The translations under genes were made by a program, and so were the position numbers. Shown here one piece after another: positions 36,696 through 47,930 of a stretch of 64,000 bases of DNA. Position 1 is the first letter of the stretch. The number at the start of each line of letters is the position of its first letter. The notes under the pieces were generated by a model, which worked only from the letters and a program-made list of their open reading frames with translations, did no database searches and had not been told where the DNA came from. This stretch comes from Myotis daubentonii (lineage: Eukaryota > Chordata > Mammalia > Chiroptera > Vespertilionidae). The stretch is taken from the NCBI RefSeq assembly GCF_963259705.1, contig NC_081851.1:9639645-9703644 (forward strand), written 5' to 3'.

Positions 36696-37158
36696 CTAGA
36701 GGACTGATGCACGAAATTCTGCATGGGGGGAAGGGTGTCTCTCAGCCCAGCCTGCACCCTCTCAGAATCTGGGACCCTTTGGGGTATGTCAGACATCCCT
36801 TTTGCAATCTGGGACCCCTCGCTCTTAACTACCTGCCTGCTCACTCCTAACCGCCCGCCTGCTCACGCCTAACCACCCGCCTGCTTGCTCCTTACTGCCT
36901 GCCTGCTCGCTCCTTAACACTTGGCTCACCACTCCTTAGCACTGCCACGGAGGCAGGAGAGGCTCCCTCCATTGCGTCAGCGCTCACCAGCCATGAGCCC
37001 AACTTCTGGCTGAGTGGTGCTCCCACTGTAGGAGCGCCCTGACCAACAGGGGGCAGCTCCTGCGTTGAGCCTCTGCCCCCAGTGGTCAGTGCGCATCATA
37101 GCAACTGGTTGTTCTGGTCGTTCTGCCATAAACTTCACTGGGCTTTTATATACATAGA
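36696..37158 (-). mobile_element. HeliBat-type Helitron, reverse orientation, with internal tandem repeats
   Basis: On this strand it starts CTAGAGGACTGATGCACG (complement of the CTAG 3' end) and ends GGGCTTTTATATACATAGA (complement of the TC 5' end). Flanking bases A (36695) and T (37159) restore the L1 reading across the gap. The middle, about 36815-36925, has four to five degenerate 20-24 bp units around GCCTGCTCACTCCTAAC. Confidence 0.9.
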
Positions 37159-37379
37159 TAATGAATTATCAGAAAAGGAAACTACTAAAACAATCCCAGT
37201 TATAATTGCAAAATAAAAATAAAAATACCTAGGATAAATTTAACCAAGGATATAAAAGACCTGCTCTCAGAAAATTTTAAGACACTGAGGGAAGAAATTG
37301 AAGAAGATAAAAATAAGTTGGAGCATATACCATGATCATGTATAAGTTGAATTAATATCATTAAAGTGTCCATACTACC

Positions 37380-39120
37380 TGGAAAACTACAGGATATTGA
37401 AAAAGAGATAGAGGAAGACATAAACAAATGGAAGAACACACCATGTTCCTGGATTGGTAGAATCAACACCATTAAAATGTCCATATAACCCAAAGAAATC
37501 TATAAATTTAATGCAATCCCCATTAAAATACCAATGGCATATTTCACAGACTCTCCAAAACTCCATATGGAATTAAAAAAAAAGTTCCCGAATAGCCGCA
37601 GCAATCTTGAGATAGAAGAAAATGTTAGAGGGATCACAATACCAGATATCAAGCTATATTACAAAGCCACTGTTCTCAAAACTGCCTGGTGCTGGCACAA
37701 GAACAGACATATAGAGCAATGGAACAGAATAGAGAACCCAGAAATTGATCTAAGCCATTATGCTCAATTAATATTTGACAAAGAAGGCAAGAGCATATAA
37801 TGGAATGAAGACAGTGTCTTCAATAAATGGTGTTGGGAAAATTGGACAAGTACTTGCAAAAAATGAAACTAGAACACCAACTTACACCATACACAAAAAC
37901 AAACTCAAAATGGATAAAGGACTTAAACGTAAGATGGGAAACCATAAAAATCTTAGAAAAAGCCGTAAGCAGCAAAATATCAGACATATGTCATAGCAAT
38001 ATCTTTACCAATACAGCTCCTAGGACAATGGAAACTAAGGAGAAAATAAAAAAAGTGGGACTACATCAAAATAAAAAGCTTCTGCACAGCAAAAGAAACC
38101 ATCAACAAAAAAACAAGAAAGCCCACTGCATGGGAAAACATATTTGCCAATGTTATCTCCGATAAGGGTTTAATCTCCAAAATTTACAGGGAACTCATAC
38201 AACTTATCAAAAAGAAGATAATACAATAAAAAATGGGCAAAGAATCTAAATAGACACTTTTCGGAAGAGGACACACAGAAGGCCAAGAAACATGAAAACA
38301 TGCTCAAAGTCACTAATCCTCTGAAAGATGTAAATCAAAACAACAATTAGATAGCATCTCACTCCTGTCAGATTGGCTATCATCAACAAATCCACAAACA
38401 ACAAGTGCTGGCGAGGATGTGGAGAAAAAGGAACCCTCCTGCACTGCTGGTGGGAATGCAGACTGGTGCAGCCACTGTGGAAAACAGTATGGAGTTTCCT
38501 CAAAAATCTAAAAATGGAACTCCCATTTGACCCAGTGATCCCACTTCTAGGAATATATCCCAAGAAAACAGAAACACCAATCAGAAAGGATATATTCACC
38601 CCTATATTCATAGCAGCACAATTTATCATAGCTAAAATTTGGAAACAGCCTAAGTGCCCATCAGCAGATGAGTGGACTAAAAAACTGTGGTACATCTACA
38701 CAATGGAATACTGTGCTGCTGTAAAAAGAAAGAACTCTTACCATCACAACAGCATGGATGGACATGGAGAGCATTATGCTAAGCAAAATAAGCCAGTTGG
38801 AGGAAGATAAATATCATATGATCTCACTCATTTGTGGACTATAATGACAACATAAACTAATGAACAAAAATAGATACAGAGATAAAGAATCATTGAACAG
38901 ACTGTCAAACTCCAGAGGGAAGGCAGAGGAAGGAGAGTTAAGAGATCAACCAAAGGACTTGTATGCATGCATATAAGCATAACCAATGGACACATATACT
39001 AGAGGTGGAGAAGGCATGTTCTGGGGCATGGGTGTGGCCAGGGAGAGGTCAATCGGGGGTGGGGGGAAGTAGACATATGTAATACTATATGCAATACTTT
39101 AAACAATAAAGAATTTTTTA
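37380..39120 (+). mobile_element. L1 'A': 5'-truncated L1 inserted in L1 'B'
   Basis: About 1.74 kb covering the C-terminal half of ORF2 and the 3' UTR, ending AATAAAGAATTTTTTA. It is flanked by AAAGTGTCCATACTACC (37363-37379) and AAAATGTCCATACTGCC (39121-39137), a 17-bp target duplication with two differences. The ORF2 C-terminus includes codons for [20 protein letters not shown] near 38410. Stops interrupt it. Confidence 0.85.
38373..38810 (+). pseudogene. L1 ORF2 C-terminal (cysteine-rich) fragment
   Basis: A 145-codon open segment encodes the conserved L1 ORF2 C-terminus. It has the cysteine-rich [18 protein letters not shown] block, then [30 protein letters not shown] and [15 protein letters not shown] sequence, ending just before the 3' UTR. 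In an active L1 this region helps nucleic-acid binding. Here the upstream ORF2 has stops and the copy is 5'-truncated, so it is dead. Paralogous C-termini occur at about 40715-41080 and 41990-42320 in this window. Confidence 0.85.
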
Positions 39121-39617
39121 AAAATGTCCATACTGCCCAAAGCAATCTACAGATTCAATGCAATTCCCATCAAGATATCAATGGTGTATTTCACAGAACT
39201 GAACAAATATTCCAAAAATTTACTTGGAACCACAAAAGACCCAAATAGCTGCAACTATCTTGAGAAAGCAGAACAAAGTTGGAGGAATCACATTGCCTGA
39301 TATCAAATAATACTATAAAGCCATAGTAATCAAAACAGCATGGCACTGGCATAAAAACAGACATATAGACCAATGGAACATAATAGAACTCAGAAATAAA
39401 ACCTGGCCTTTATGTCAATTAACATTTGACAAAGGATGAAAGAACATATAATGTCATAAAGACAGTCTAATCAATAAATAGTGTTGGGAAAATTAGGTAC
39501 ATTAAAAAAACACACGAATCTAGACCACCTTCTCACAACATACACAAGAATAAACTTAAAATGAATTAAAGTCTTAAATGTAAGATTGGACACCATAAAA
39601 TTCCTAGGAAAAAAGCA

Positions 39618-40269
39618 TCCTATATAGCCCTAACCAGTCTGGCTCAGTGGATAGAGCGTCGGCCTGTGGACTCAAGGGTCCCAGGTTCTATTCCGGTCAA
39701 GGACTTGTACCTCGGTTGCAAGCACATCCCCAGTAGGGAGTGTGCAGGAGGCAGCTGATTAATGCTTCTCTCTCATCGATGTTTCTAACTCTCTATCCCT
39801 CTCCCTTCCTCTCTGTAAAAAATCAATAAAATATATTTAAAAAAATAATCCTATATAATAAAAGGGTAATATGCAAATTGACCCTAATGGTGGAATGACT
39901 TGGAACGATTAGTCGCTAGACGCGCACTGACCACCAGGGAGCAGGTGCTCAACACAGGAGCTGCCTCCTAGTGGTCAGTGCACTTCCGCAGGGGGAGCGC
40001 CGCTCAGCCAGAAGCAGGCTCATGGCTGGCCAGCGCAGCGGCAGTGGGGGAGTTTCTCCCACCTCCGCGGCAGTGCTAAGGGTGTCCAACTAATGGCTTA
40101 GGCCTGCTCCCCGCCAGAGGGATAGCTGACTGCCAGCTTAGGCATGATCCCCCGGGAAGCAGGCCTAAGCCAGCTGGTGGACATCCCCTGAGGGTTCCCA
40201 ACTGCGAGAGATCACAGGCCGGGCTGAGAAGCCCCCAAGTTCACAAATTTTCATGCATTGGGCTTCTAG
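39618..40269 (+). mobile_element. HeliBat-type Helitron whose 5' end was split by a Ves SINE
   Basis: The 5' terminus TCCTATATA occurs at 39618-39626, is cut by a SINE, and resumes as TCCTATATAATAAAAGGG at 39849. The element ends GGGCTTCTAG at 40269, before T. Internal CTGACCACCAGGGAGCAGG and GCTGCCTCCTAGTGGTCAG are the usual inverted pair. It sits in L1 'B' at an A|T site. Confidence 0.9.
39627..39847 (+). mobile_element. Ves SINE inside a Helitron terminus
   Basis: GCCCTAACCAGTCTGGCTCAG head, B-box-like GGTTCTATTCC, GTGCAGGAGGCAGCTGATTA, TCTCTC block and AATCAATAAAATATATTT end. The flanks ATCCTATATA (39617-39626 and 39848-39857) are a 10-bp target duplication of the Helitron's own 5' end. 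Confidence 0.9.
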
Positions 40270-41376
40270 TAGGCAATAAAATCTCAAACATTTCTCCTAG
40301 CAATATTTTTTTCTGATAGATTTTCTCAGGCAAAGGAAACAAAACAAAAAATAAACAAATGAGACTCCATTAAACTAAAAAGTTTTGGCACAACAAAAGA
40401 AATCACCAACAAAATGAAAATATAATCCCCTGAATGGGAGAACATTCGCCAATGACATATCTGATAAGGGGTTAATACCCAAAATATATAAGAAAATTAT
40501 TCAACTCAACACCAAATAATAAACGTTCTGATTTAAAATGGGCAAAAGATCTGAATCAACAATTCTCCAAAGAAGACATACAGATGGTCAATACATATAT
40601 GAAAAGATGCTCAATGTCACTAATCATCAGAGAGATGCAAATTAAACTACAATTAGATATATGACCTTATACCTGTCAAAAATGGCTATCATCAATAAAT
40701 TGACAAATAACAAGTGTTGACGAGGATGTGGAGAAAAGGGAACCTTAGTACACTGCTGGTGGGAATGCTGACTGGTGCAGCCACTGTGGAAAAAATTAAA
40801 TCTGGAAATGCCTTATGACCCAGTGATTCTACTTCTGAGTATATATGTAAATAAACCCAAAATGCTAATTTGAAAGAATATATGTACTGCTATACTCATT
40901 GCATTGTTATTTATAATAACCAAAATATGGAAACAATGTGAGCACCCATCAATAGATGAGAGGATTAAAAGGCTGTGGTATATATAAATTGTGGAATATT
41001 ACTTTGCCATAAAAAATGAAATCTTACCATTTGTGACAGCATGGATGGACCTGGATGATATTATGCTAACTGAAATAAGTGAGTCAGAGAAAGATAACTA
41101 CCATAAGACTTCACTTATATGTAGAATCTAATAAACAAAATAGAAACAGACTCCTAGATACTGAGAAGACACTGAGAGCTCTCAGAGGGAAAAAGAAGTT
41201 GGGGGCTGGGTGACAAAGATGAAGGGATTAAGGGAAAAAAACCTCATAGAACAAAAGTTACAAATAGTAGGTAATTTTTAATAGAAAACTTTAAAATAAC
41301 TTTTGGACACTAAAATTATAGTCATTATTATGTTTTGAAACAGTAAATATGCTAAATAGCACAGAAGAATTAATGA

Positions 41377-41605
41377 GCCCTGGCCAGTTTTCTCAGTTGT
41401 TAGAGAGTCAGCAGGTGGACCAAAGGGTCGCAGGTTCGATTCCCAGTTAAGGGCATGTACCTTGGTTGCAGGCTAGATCACCAGTCCCTGGTTCAGGACC
41501 CAAGCAGGAGGCAACCAGTCAATGTGTCTCTCTCCCATTGATGCTTCTCTTTCTCTCTCCTGCTACACTCTCTCTAAAAAAGAAAAGAAAAAAAGAACTG
41601 AAAAA
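41377..41605 (+). mobile_element. Ves-type SINE
   Basis: GCCCTGGCCAGTTTTCTCAG head, GCAGGTTCGATTCCCAG B-box region, GCAGGAGGCAACCAGTCAATG, and an A-rich end of AAAAAAGAAAAG type. Confidence 0.9.
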
Positions 41606-41671
41606 TAAATTTGAGAAAATCATTCAGAATGTAGCAAAAAAAATATATTAAAAATAAAGTGGTAAATTAAA

Positions 41672-42690
41672 AAACTTCTGCACGGCAAAAGAAACTATCA
41701 AGAAAATGAAAAGGGAACCCAATACTAGTAAATGGGAGGACATATGCACCAATAATACATCTGATGGGGGGTTCATTTCCAAAATATATAAAGAACTCAC
41801 ACAAATGAACATCAGAAAGACAAAAAATCCAATTCAAAAATGTGCAAAGGACCTGAATAGACACCTCCAAAGAGGCCAATAGATATAGGAAAAAAATTCC
41901 CAACATCAGTAATCATCAGGAGATGCAAATTAAAACTATGATGTAATATTGCCTCACACCTGTCAGAATGGCTACCATCAATAAATCAGTGAACAACAAG
42001 TGCTGGTGAGGATGTGGAGAAAAGGGAACCCTCGTGCACTGCTGGTGGGAATGCAGACTGGTGCAGCCACTGTGGAGAACAGTATGGAGTTTCCTCAAAA
42101 TAATAAAAATAGAGCTACCATTTGACCCAATGATCCCACTTCTGGGAATATATCCTGAGAATCCAGAAACACCAATCAGAAGGAATATATGCACCCCTAT
42201 TTTCATAGCAGTGTTACTTACAAAAGCTAAGATCAGGAAGGAGCCCAGGTGCCCATCAGTAGACGAGTGGACAAAAACGCTGTGGTACATGTACACCATG
42301 GAATACTATCGGCTATAACAAAAAAGGATCTCTTACTCTTTGAGACAGCATGAATGGACCTAGAGAGTATATGTTAAGTAAAATAAGCCAGACAGAGAAA
42401 GACAAATACCACATGATCTCACTCATATGTGGATGCTAATGAACAAAATAAACTAAAACAAAATAGGTCTCGAGGCATGGGTGCATGGAACAGACTGACA
42501 AACCTCAGAGGTAAGGGGGTGGGGAGATGGGGAGAGGTTAACCAAAGAACATATACATATATGCATAGCCCATGGACACAGACATTAGTGTGGTGAAGGC
42601 CTGGGGTGTGGTGGAGCTGGGTGGAGGGGGTCAAGGGTGGGAAAATGGGGGACATCTGTAATACTGTCAACAAATTTTTAAAGTCAGAAA
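41672..42690 (+). mobile_element. L1 'C': third L1 3' end, head-to-tail with 'A' and 'B'
   Basis: 5'-truncated ORF2 C-terminus starting near AACTTCTGCACGGCAAAAG. It has the [17 protein letters not shown] stretch near 42037, a complete C-terminal end near 42320 and a 3' UTR to about 42690. It is closer in sequence to L1 'A' than to L1 'B'. Confidence 0.82.
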
Positions 42691-43312
42691 GCAAAAAATA
42701 GAATAAATCCCCCAAATAGAAAAATAAACATATAATAGTTATTAATGAACTAGAAAAAAAAATAATAGATACTAAAGAAACCCTGAGGTTAATCATGGTT
42801 ACTAGTATTTTACAAGTAATTCCTGGCATCTAAGGAGACTTTCATAATTTTCACAAACGAGGCTTCTCATATTCTGAGATGCCAGAACAGTAAGAAGAAT
42901 TGATTGAGCTTGAAATCTAACTAACTTTTTCTTCTACCCTCTAAGCATGCAAATTTTCATGTTCTCTGAGTCAACCTACCGGAAAAGTCATTTCCACTGG
43001 GCAATCATTTCAGATCTCAAATTGGTTCAACGCCCGAGGGCTATATTCCACCTTCTGATAGGACCTCAACGGAAGCAGGTAATGCTGAGACTGGGCAGAA
43101 AGAATGGGGAGGTCCCAAACTGTGGACAGTGTATGTTTCAAGTGTCTGTCTGCAAGGCGTGTCTCACTGTACCCAGAATAGAGGTCTGGCCCTTACATAC
43201 TTCTTGATTAGCAAGAACAGACTGGCTAGTTCAAATTTCTTTTATTTCTTCATTTTATTTTATCTTGTCTTTATCACCTTTCGTCTTGTCTTTAACCATA
43301 GGAAAATAGATG
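42691..43312. other. Unassigned sequence
   Basis: AT-rich, with an 86-codon ORF at 42947-43207 lacking any recognisable feature. No repeat named. Confidence 0.4.
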
Positions 43313-43321
43313 ATGATAGAT

Positions 43322-43369
<48 letters not shown>

Positions 43370-43402
43370 TAGATAGATAGATAGATAGGTGATAGATAGA
43401 TT
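43313..43402. repeat. (GATA)n microsatellite
   Basis: About 20 ATAG/GATA units with a few interruptions. Confidence 0.95.
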
Positions 43403-44139
43403 TGATCACAGAACAGTTTGGTTCGAAGACCTCTAAAATTATCATAGTTACGCCTTCAAACTGCTCCACATCTAAAGTGTCCCAGGTCAGCAGCCTGCTC
43501 CACCTTGAACTGCAGGAGGAGGGGTCCTGGGAAGGGAGGACAGAGTGCGGGGGTAGACCACAAGCCGAGCGCTGTAGGCAGCACATTCAGAAAATTCTCC
43601 AACATAAAAAATACACAAATATATTGCTTATCATCTGGGGGAGAGTGAAAGAAAGGAAGAGATCAAGGGAAAAGGAATCTCCCTGCCGCTGCCTGGGAAA
43701 GTCAGTAGGTGCCAAAGAGTCTTTTCTCACACAAACAACTCAGAGCCAGAAATCCCCTCTGGACCAGGCTGCCGCCTCAGGGCACCGCGTCCCCTGCCTC
43801 CAGTGCCCTCCTGCTCCACAGGTGACCGCGGCCTGAAATACAGGTACAAATCCCCAGCAGGATGCAGGGCCCGCCCTCCCAGGCCCTCTGCTAACCTACC
43901 CTCCTCTGCTGCGTCGCCAGGTGGGGCCTGGGCCTGCCTGGCAGAGGGAACGCAGATCTCGCCCAGAATTCTGAATTGGGAAGAAAAATCCACCCTGACT
44001 GCAGCCTAGAAAAAACACAGAAAAACATGGTAATTTAGGGTCTGGTCCTTTCCTACGGAAGGTGCAGGAGTTTTTTCACCCCGCCTCTAGTTTTCCCTTA
44101 AAAAAAAAAAATAATTGTTAAGTTTTTCAACATTGTGGC
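43403..44139. other. Unique sequence, GC-rich centre
   Basis: A 144-codon ORF at 43402-43836 starts inside the GATA repeat flank and shows no domain. No gene could be supported. Confidence 0.4.
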
Positions 44140-44370
44140 CTTAGGAGGTAATTTGCTAAATAGGACAAAATTAGCTGATTTTTGGACCATTTGAAAGAAC
44201 GTTTCTTCTGAAAGCATATAAAATGTATTAAAGCAATCTTCGAAGCTTTACCCTGCTTGAGATTTTAATTTACTCCGAGCTAATAAATTATCCCCCTTCG
44301 CAGAAGCTATTGAAAATTTTCGTTTAAATCCTTTTTAAATTTTAATGGTTTCAATTGAATCCGGAGCAAT
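44140..44370. other. Candidate conserved non-coding block
   Basis: AT-rich and transposon-free, with TTAGGAGGTAATTTGC, AAATTAGCTGATTTTTGG, GATTTTAATTTACTCCGAGC and TAATAAATTATCCC. No ORF. Directly upstream of a CpG-rich stretch. Confidence 0.45.
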
Positions 44371-44399
44371 TTACACACACACACTCGCAGCTTGGGGTG

Positions 44400-44960
44400 G
44401 TCAGCCCACCAAGGCAAGGCTGAAAAGGGGTCAGATTAGCCGAACCCTCCGCCCCCTGGGATCACCAAGGTGGTATTCACGAGGCGCCGCGCCCCACACA
44501 GACAGGCCTGATTGTCGGGTAATTACTTTCCCACAACAGCGTTTAACAAACGCCCCAGTGAAGGCCAAGACCATTTTCTCTGCGGCGGGAGGAGGCCGCA
44601 GTGAAGGCCGGAGGGAGGGGCGGGAGGAGGCCCGGCTCTGAGGCTCTGATTGGGGGCAGGCAGGCGCTCAGCGCTGGGGGTAGGGGGCCTTCTGGGGAAG
44701 CACAAAGGCCCACGGTCTCCGGGGTCTGCGTGCCCTCGGCACACCAAACAGAAATACTTTTCCCGACGGTCAGTTATTGTGCTTGAACACTAACTGCATC
44801 GTGGCTCGGGGAGTCCTCAGCAGCTGGAGAAAAATGAATCCAGCTTTACAACTTTTGCCTCGGCCAGCTCCATCCGGCCCGGCTCCCGGGAGCTGAAATA
44901 AGCCTCATCTCCAGGGCGCAGATCTTTCCTAAGTAGGACGTGTCCTGGTAATAGCCACCG
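44400..44960. other. CpG-rich patch with candidate conserved block
   Basis: About 14 CpGs fall in 44480-44640, including GAGGCGCCGCGCC and TCTGCGGCGGGAGG. 44790-44960 has an intact-looking regulatory texture (CAGCAGCTGGAG E-box, GAATCCAGCTTTACAAC). Could be a small CpG island or distal element; no exon seen. Confidence 0.4.
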
Positions 44961-45477
44961 TGCTTTAGAGGTTGCCCTAGTGAGCCTGGGCCGGGTTAAC
45001 GCTCATGGAGTTGCAAGGATCCCCTTCGCCCCAGCTTGTCAGTAACGATCAGGCAACGGTGGTCAGCAAGGCCGATTGCTTTGTCTTCCTCTGCTTCTCC
45101 GTCCCATGCAGTGTTATAGGGGACCCTGCCTCCAGAACTAAGTTTAATCGATCGTGTAGACGGACCGATTGCATTTTAAAAATCACAAATTGGGAAAAGA
45201 GCCTGCGTCCCAATTGGAAAAACTAGAAGCCTGTGAATGCAGGACCCTGTAGGACGCACCTCTCTTCTTGCCACTTGGGGAGGTGGTACTGGCACAGAGA
45301 GCCAGCCGCAGGAGCGGAGGGCCTGCTGTGCGGTGACGGGGCAGGCCAGGCGCTGCCACCAGGAGAGAATGTTGCCTATCCATCCGCAGCTCGGCTGGGT
45401 GGGTGGGGTTGCTCGGGAAAACATTTACCACCTCTTAGATGGGCCAAGTGGATGTAGGTGGCCAAAATAGTCCCCAT
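44961..45477. other. Unique sequence, no gene seen
   Basis: Overlapping short ORFs of 73-82 codons on both strands with no family resemblance. Confidence 0.4.
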
Positions 45478-45485
45478 AGTCTAGG

Positions 45486-45696
45486 GGTGGTCAGCAAACT
45501 CATTCGTCAACAGAGACAAATATCAACAGTACAACCACTGAAATTTCTTTTGAGAGCCAAATTTTTTAAACTTAACCTATATAGGTAGGTGCATAGTTAT
45601 TCACTTAATTAGGGTGCTCCTAAGGCTTAGGAAGAGCCACACTCAAGGGGCCAAAGAGCCCATGTGGCTCACCAGCCGTAGTTTGCCGACCTCGGG
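45486..45696 (+). mobile_element. Non-autonomous hAT element
   Basis: Left end GGTGGTCAGCAAACTCA and reverse complement of the right end CCCGAGGTCGGCAAACT form inverted termini. The flanks AGTCTAGG (45478-45485) and ACTCTAGG (45697-45704) are an 8-bp duplication with one difference. The GAAGAGCCACACTCAAGG block is shared with the copy at 57680. Confidence 0.85.
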
Positions 45697-45704
45697 ACTC
45701 TAGG

Positions 45705-46039
45705 CTATACAGGATCTGTGCAGAAATAGGAATCAAAGAGGAAGACTTACCTGAGACGTGTGTTTTCAAACACCCATTAATGTGCATTTGCTTTAGAAGC
45801 CACCAGCATCTCAATCTCTTTAGGGAACCCTCAAGCATAGATAAACCAGGGATCAGATAGGTCTGATTTTCAGGTTCCTTGAAAAACTGAATGTTTTCCT
45901 CACAAAATTGTTTATGTTTTGTTAAGATTAATGTAGTTTTATTAAATAATAAAAGTAAAATGTTTACATATTTTAAAGATTCTTTAAAAAATATTCACAA
46001 AGGAGCTCATTAACTGTAAGTATAATATTCTTTTGTATT
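45705..46039. other. Unique sequence
   Basis: AT-rich, no ORF or repeat recognised. Confidence 0.4.
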
Positions 46040-46334
46040 TTATTTTTCAATTACAATTTACATTCAATAAAAACAGATTCATAAATACAGAGAACAGACT
46101 GACGGTTGCCAGAGGGGAGGGGGAAGAGACGTTGGGGGATGGGTACAAAAGATGCAGGGATTTAGAAGTACAAATTGGTAGTTCCACAATAGCCGTGGTG
46201 ACGTAGAGCACAGCACAGGGAATATGAATATAGTTAATACTATTATAATAACTGTGCATGGTGTCAGGTAGGTATTTGGTATCGAGGAGACCGCTTTGTA
46301 AAGCATGCGATTGACCACTATGCTATACACCTCC
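46040..46334 (+). mobile_element. L1 3'-UTR fragment
   Basis: GAACAGACTGACGGTTGCCAG, GGGATGGGTACAAAAGATGC and ATAGTTAATACTATTATAAT are L1 3'-UTR landmarks in sense order. Confidence 0.75.
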
Positions 46335-46339
46335 AAGAT

Positions 46340-46605
46340 TTTGAACAAGGCAAGGGTGTCTGATTTATCACTGCTATTCAACATTGAGCTGGGCATCTGG
46401 CCGGCACTATACGGCAAGAAAATGAAATAAACTACATGCAGATCAGGAAGAGAGAGAGAGAGGGAGGAAGAAAGGAAGGGGGGGGGGAGGGAAGGAAGAA
46501 AGGAATCTCTTCCTATTTGCACATGACATAATGGCCTACACAAAATATCTCATGGGATATTTGAAACCACATTTAGAACTAATAAGTGAGTTCAGCAGGG
46601 CCATA
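46340..46605 (+). mobile_element. L1 ORF2 reverse-transcriptase fragment
   Basis: Encodes a decayed LSLLFNIELGIWPALYG-like RT segment. A GA-rich stretch with a run of ten G (46449-46500) interrupts it. It then continues as HMT*WPTQNIS-like sequence to about 46605. Confidence 0.7.
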
Positions 46606-47169
46606 ACTTGTATGTTTAGCTTGTCTTTTGTATTGATCTTAGAGAACCAGCTTGTTTTCTTAGTTTTCTATTGTTTTTCTGTTTTTAATTTTATCTATTT
46701 ATGTTCTTATCTTCTATTTCCTTTATATCTTTTTATTTATTTATTTATTTGTTTATTTATTTTTTGCCTCTCTTGGGCTTATTCTGTTATTTCTCTAGAT
46801 TCTTGAGGTGAAAGCTTGGTCTATTGATTTAAGACTTTTTCTGTTTTCTTGTGTATTATTTAATGCTATAAATTTCCCTCTTTACACTGTTTTATCTGTT
46901 TCCCATAAATTGGGATTTAATTTTAATTCAATTCAGTGAGGTTTTTGGTTTCCTTTGAGACTTTTCTTTTATCCATGAATTATTTGACATTTGTTGTTTA
47001 GTTTCCAGGTATTTGGAAAGTTTTCTGTTATTTTTCTGTTATTAATTTCTAGTTTGATTTCCTTGTGGCTAAGTACACACACCTTATGATTTCAGTTCTT
47101 TTAAACTTTTAAGGTTTGCTTTTCTGGTCCAGTATATGGTGCTATAGGCACTGGAAATATATATATCAT

Positions 47170-47930
47170 GGTGGCTTATACATGGATACAATCAAAGTGT
47201 CCTGTGTTAGAAGACTGGATAAAGAAGATGTGGCCCATATACACAATGGAATACTACTCAGCCCTAAGAAAGGATGAAATAGTACCATTTCTACAACATG
47301 GAAGGCTCTGGAGAATATCATGCTAAGTGAAATAAGTCAGACAGAAAAAACTAAGAACCATATGATTACACTCATTTGTGGGATATAAAACTAATAGCAA
47401 CAAATGAATAAATAAGAAAAATAAACAAACAAAAAATCATAGACACAGACAATAGTATGGTGGTTACCAGAGGGAAGGGAATGGGAGATAGGAAAAGGTA
47501 AAGGGGGTCAAATGCTAGTATATAGTTATAGAAGATGATTTGACTTTGGGTGGTGGGTACACGCAGCAATATACAGATCTTATATTACAGAAATGTACAC
47601 TTGAAAACTATTTAATTATTTCTACATATGTTTTTATTGATTTTAGAAAGGAAGGAAGAGGGAGAGAGAGAGAGAAACAACAATGATGAAAGAGCACCAT
47701 TCATCTCTTGCGGCCTGGCAGCCCCATACTGCGATCAAGCCCACAACCTGGGCATGTGCCCTGACTGGGAATTGAACCATGACCTCCTGGTTCATAGGTA
47801 GACACTCAACCACTGAGCCATGCCAGCTGGGCAAATCTATATAATATTTTTGGCCAATGTTACCCCAATAAATGTATTTTTTTAAAAAACCTATTTCCAC
47901 TTATTCATTAGTATAAAAAAAGAAAGAATA
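47170..47930 (+). mobile_element. L1 3' end inserted in antisense L1M, carrying a Ves SINE
   Basis: ORF2 C-terminal codons from about 47195 (GGATAAAGAAGATGTGGCCC, ATGGAATACTACTCAGCCC), a 3' UTR, and an end CCAATGTTACCCCAATAAATG near 47880 followed by poly-A. TA-rich words (about 47158-47168 and 47930-47945) may be the target duplication. An antisense Ves lies at 47632-47835. Confidence 0.8.
47632..47835 (-). mobile_element. Ves SINE, antisense
   Basis: Tail complement TTTATTGATTTTAGAAAGGA, then GAAACAACAATGATGAAAGA, B-box complement GGGAATTGAACCATGACC and head complement CCACTGAGCCATGCCAGCTG. Confidence 0.92.

Larger units (their letters stand above)
36580..41335 (+). mobile_element. L1 'B': older L1 ORF2 C-terminal half and 3' UTR, host of nested insertions
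   Basis: Removing the insertions leaves a collinear ORF2 from the region before RT motif FADD through the C-terminus to the 3' UTR near 41335. The pieces are about 36580-36695, 37159-37379, 39121-39617 and 40270-41335. Landmarks are ATAATGAATTATCAGAAAAG, GCAATTCCCATCAAGATATC, AGCATGGCACTGGCATAAAA and CACTGCTGGTGGGAATGCTG. Many stops; inactive. Confidence 0.82.

Noticed and set aside
36840..36925. CRISPR-like or satellite array
   Set aside because: Units are degenerate, have no spacers and lie within a Helitron in vertebrate DNA.
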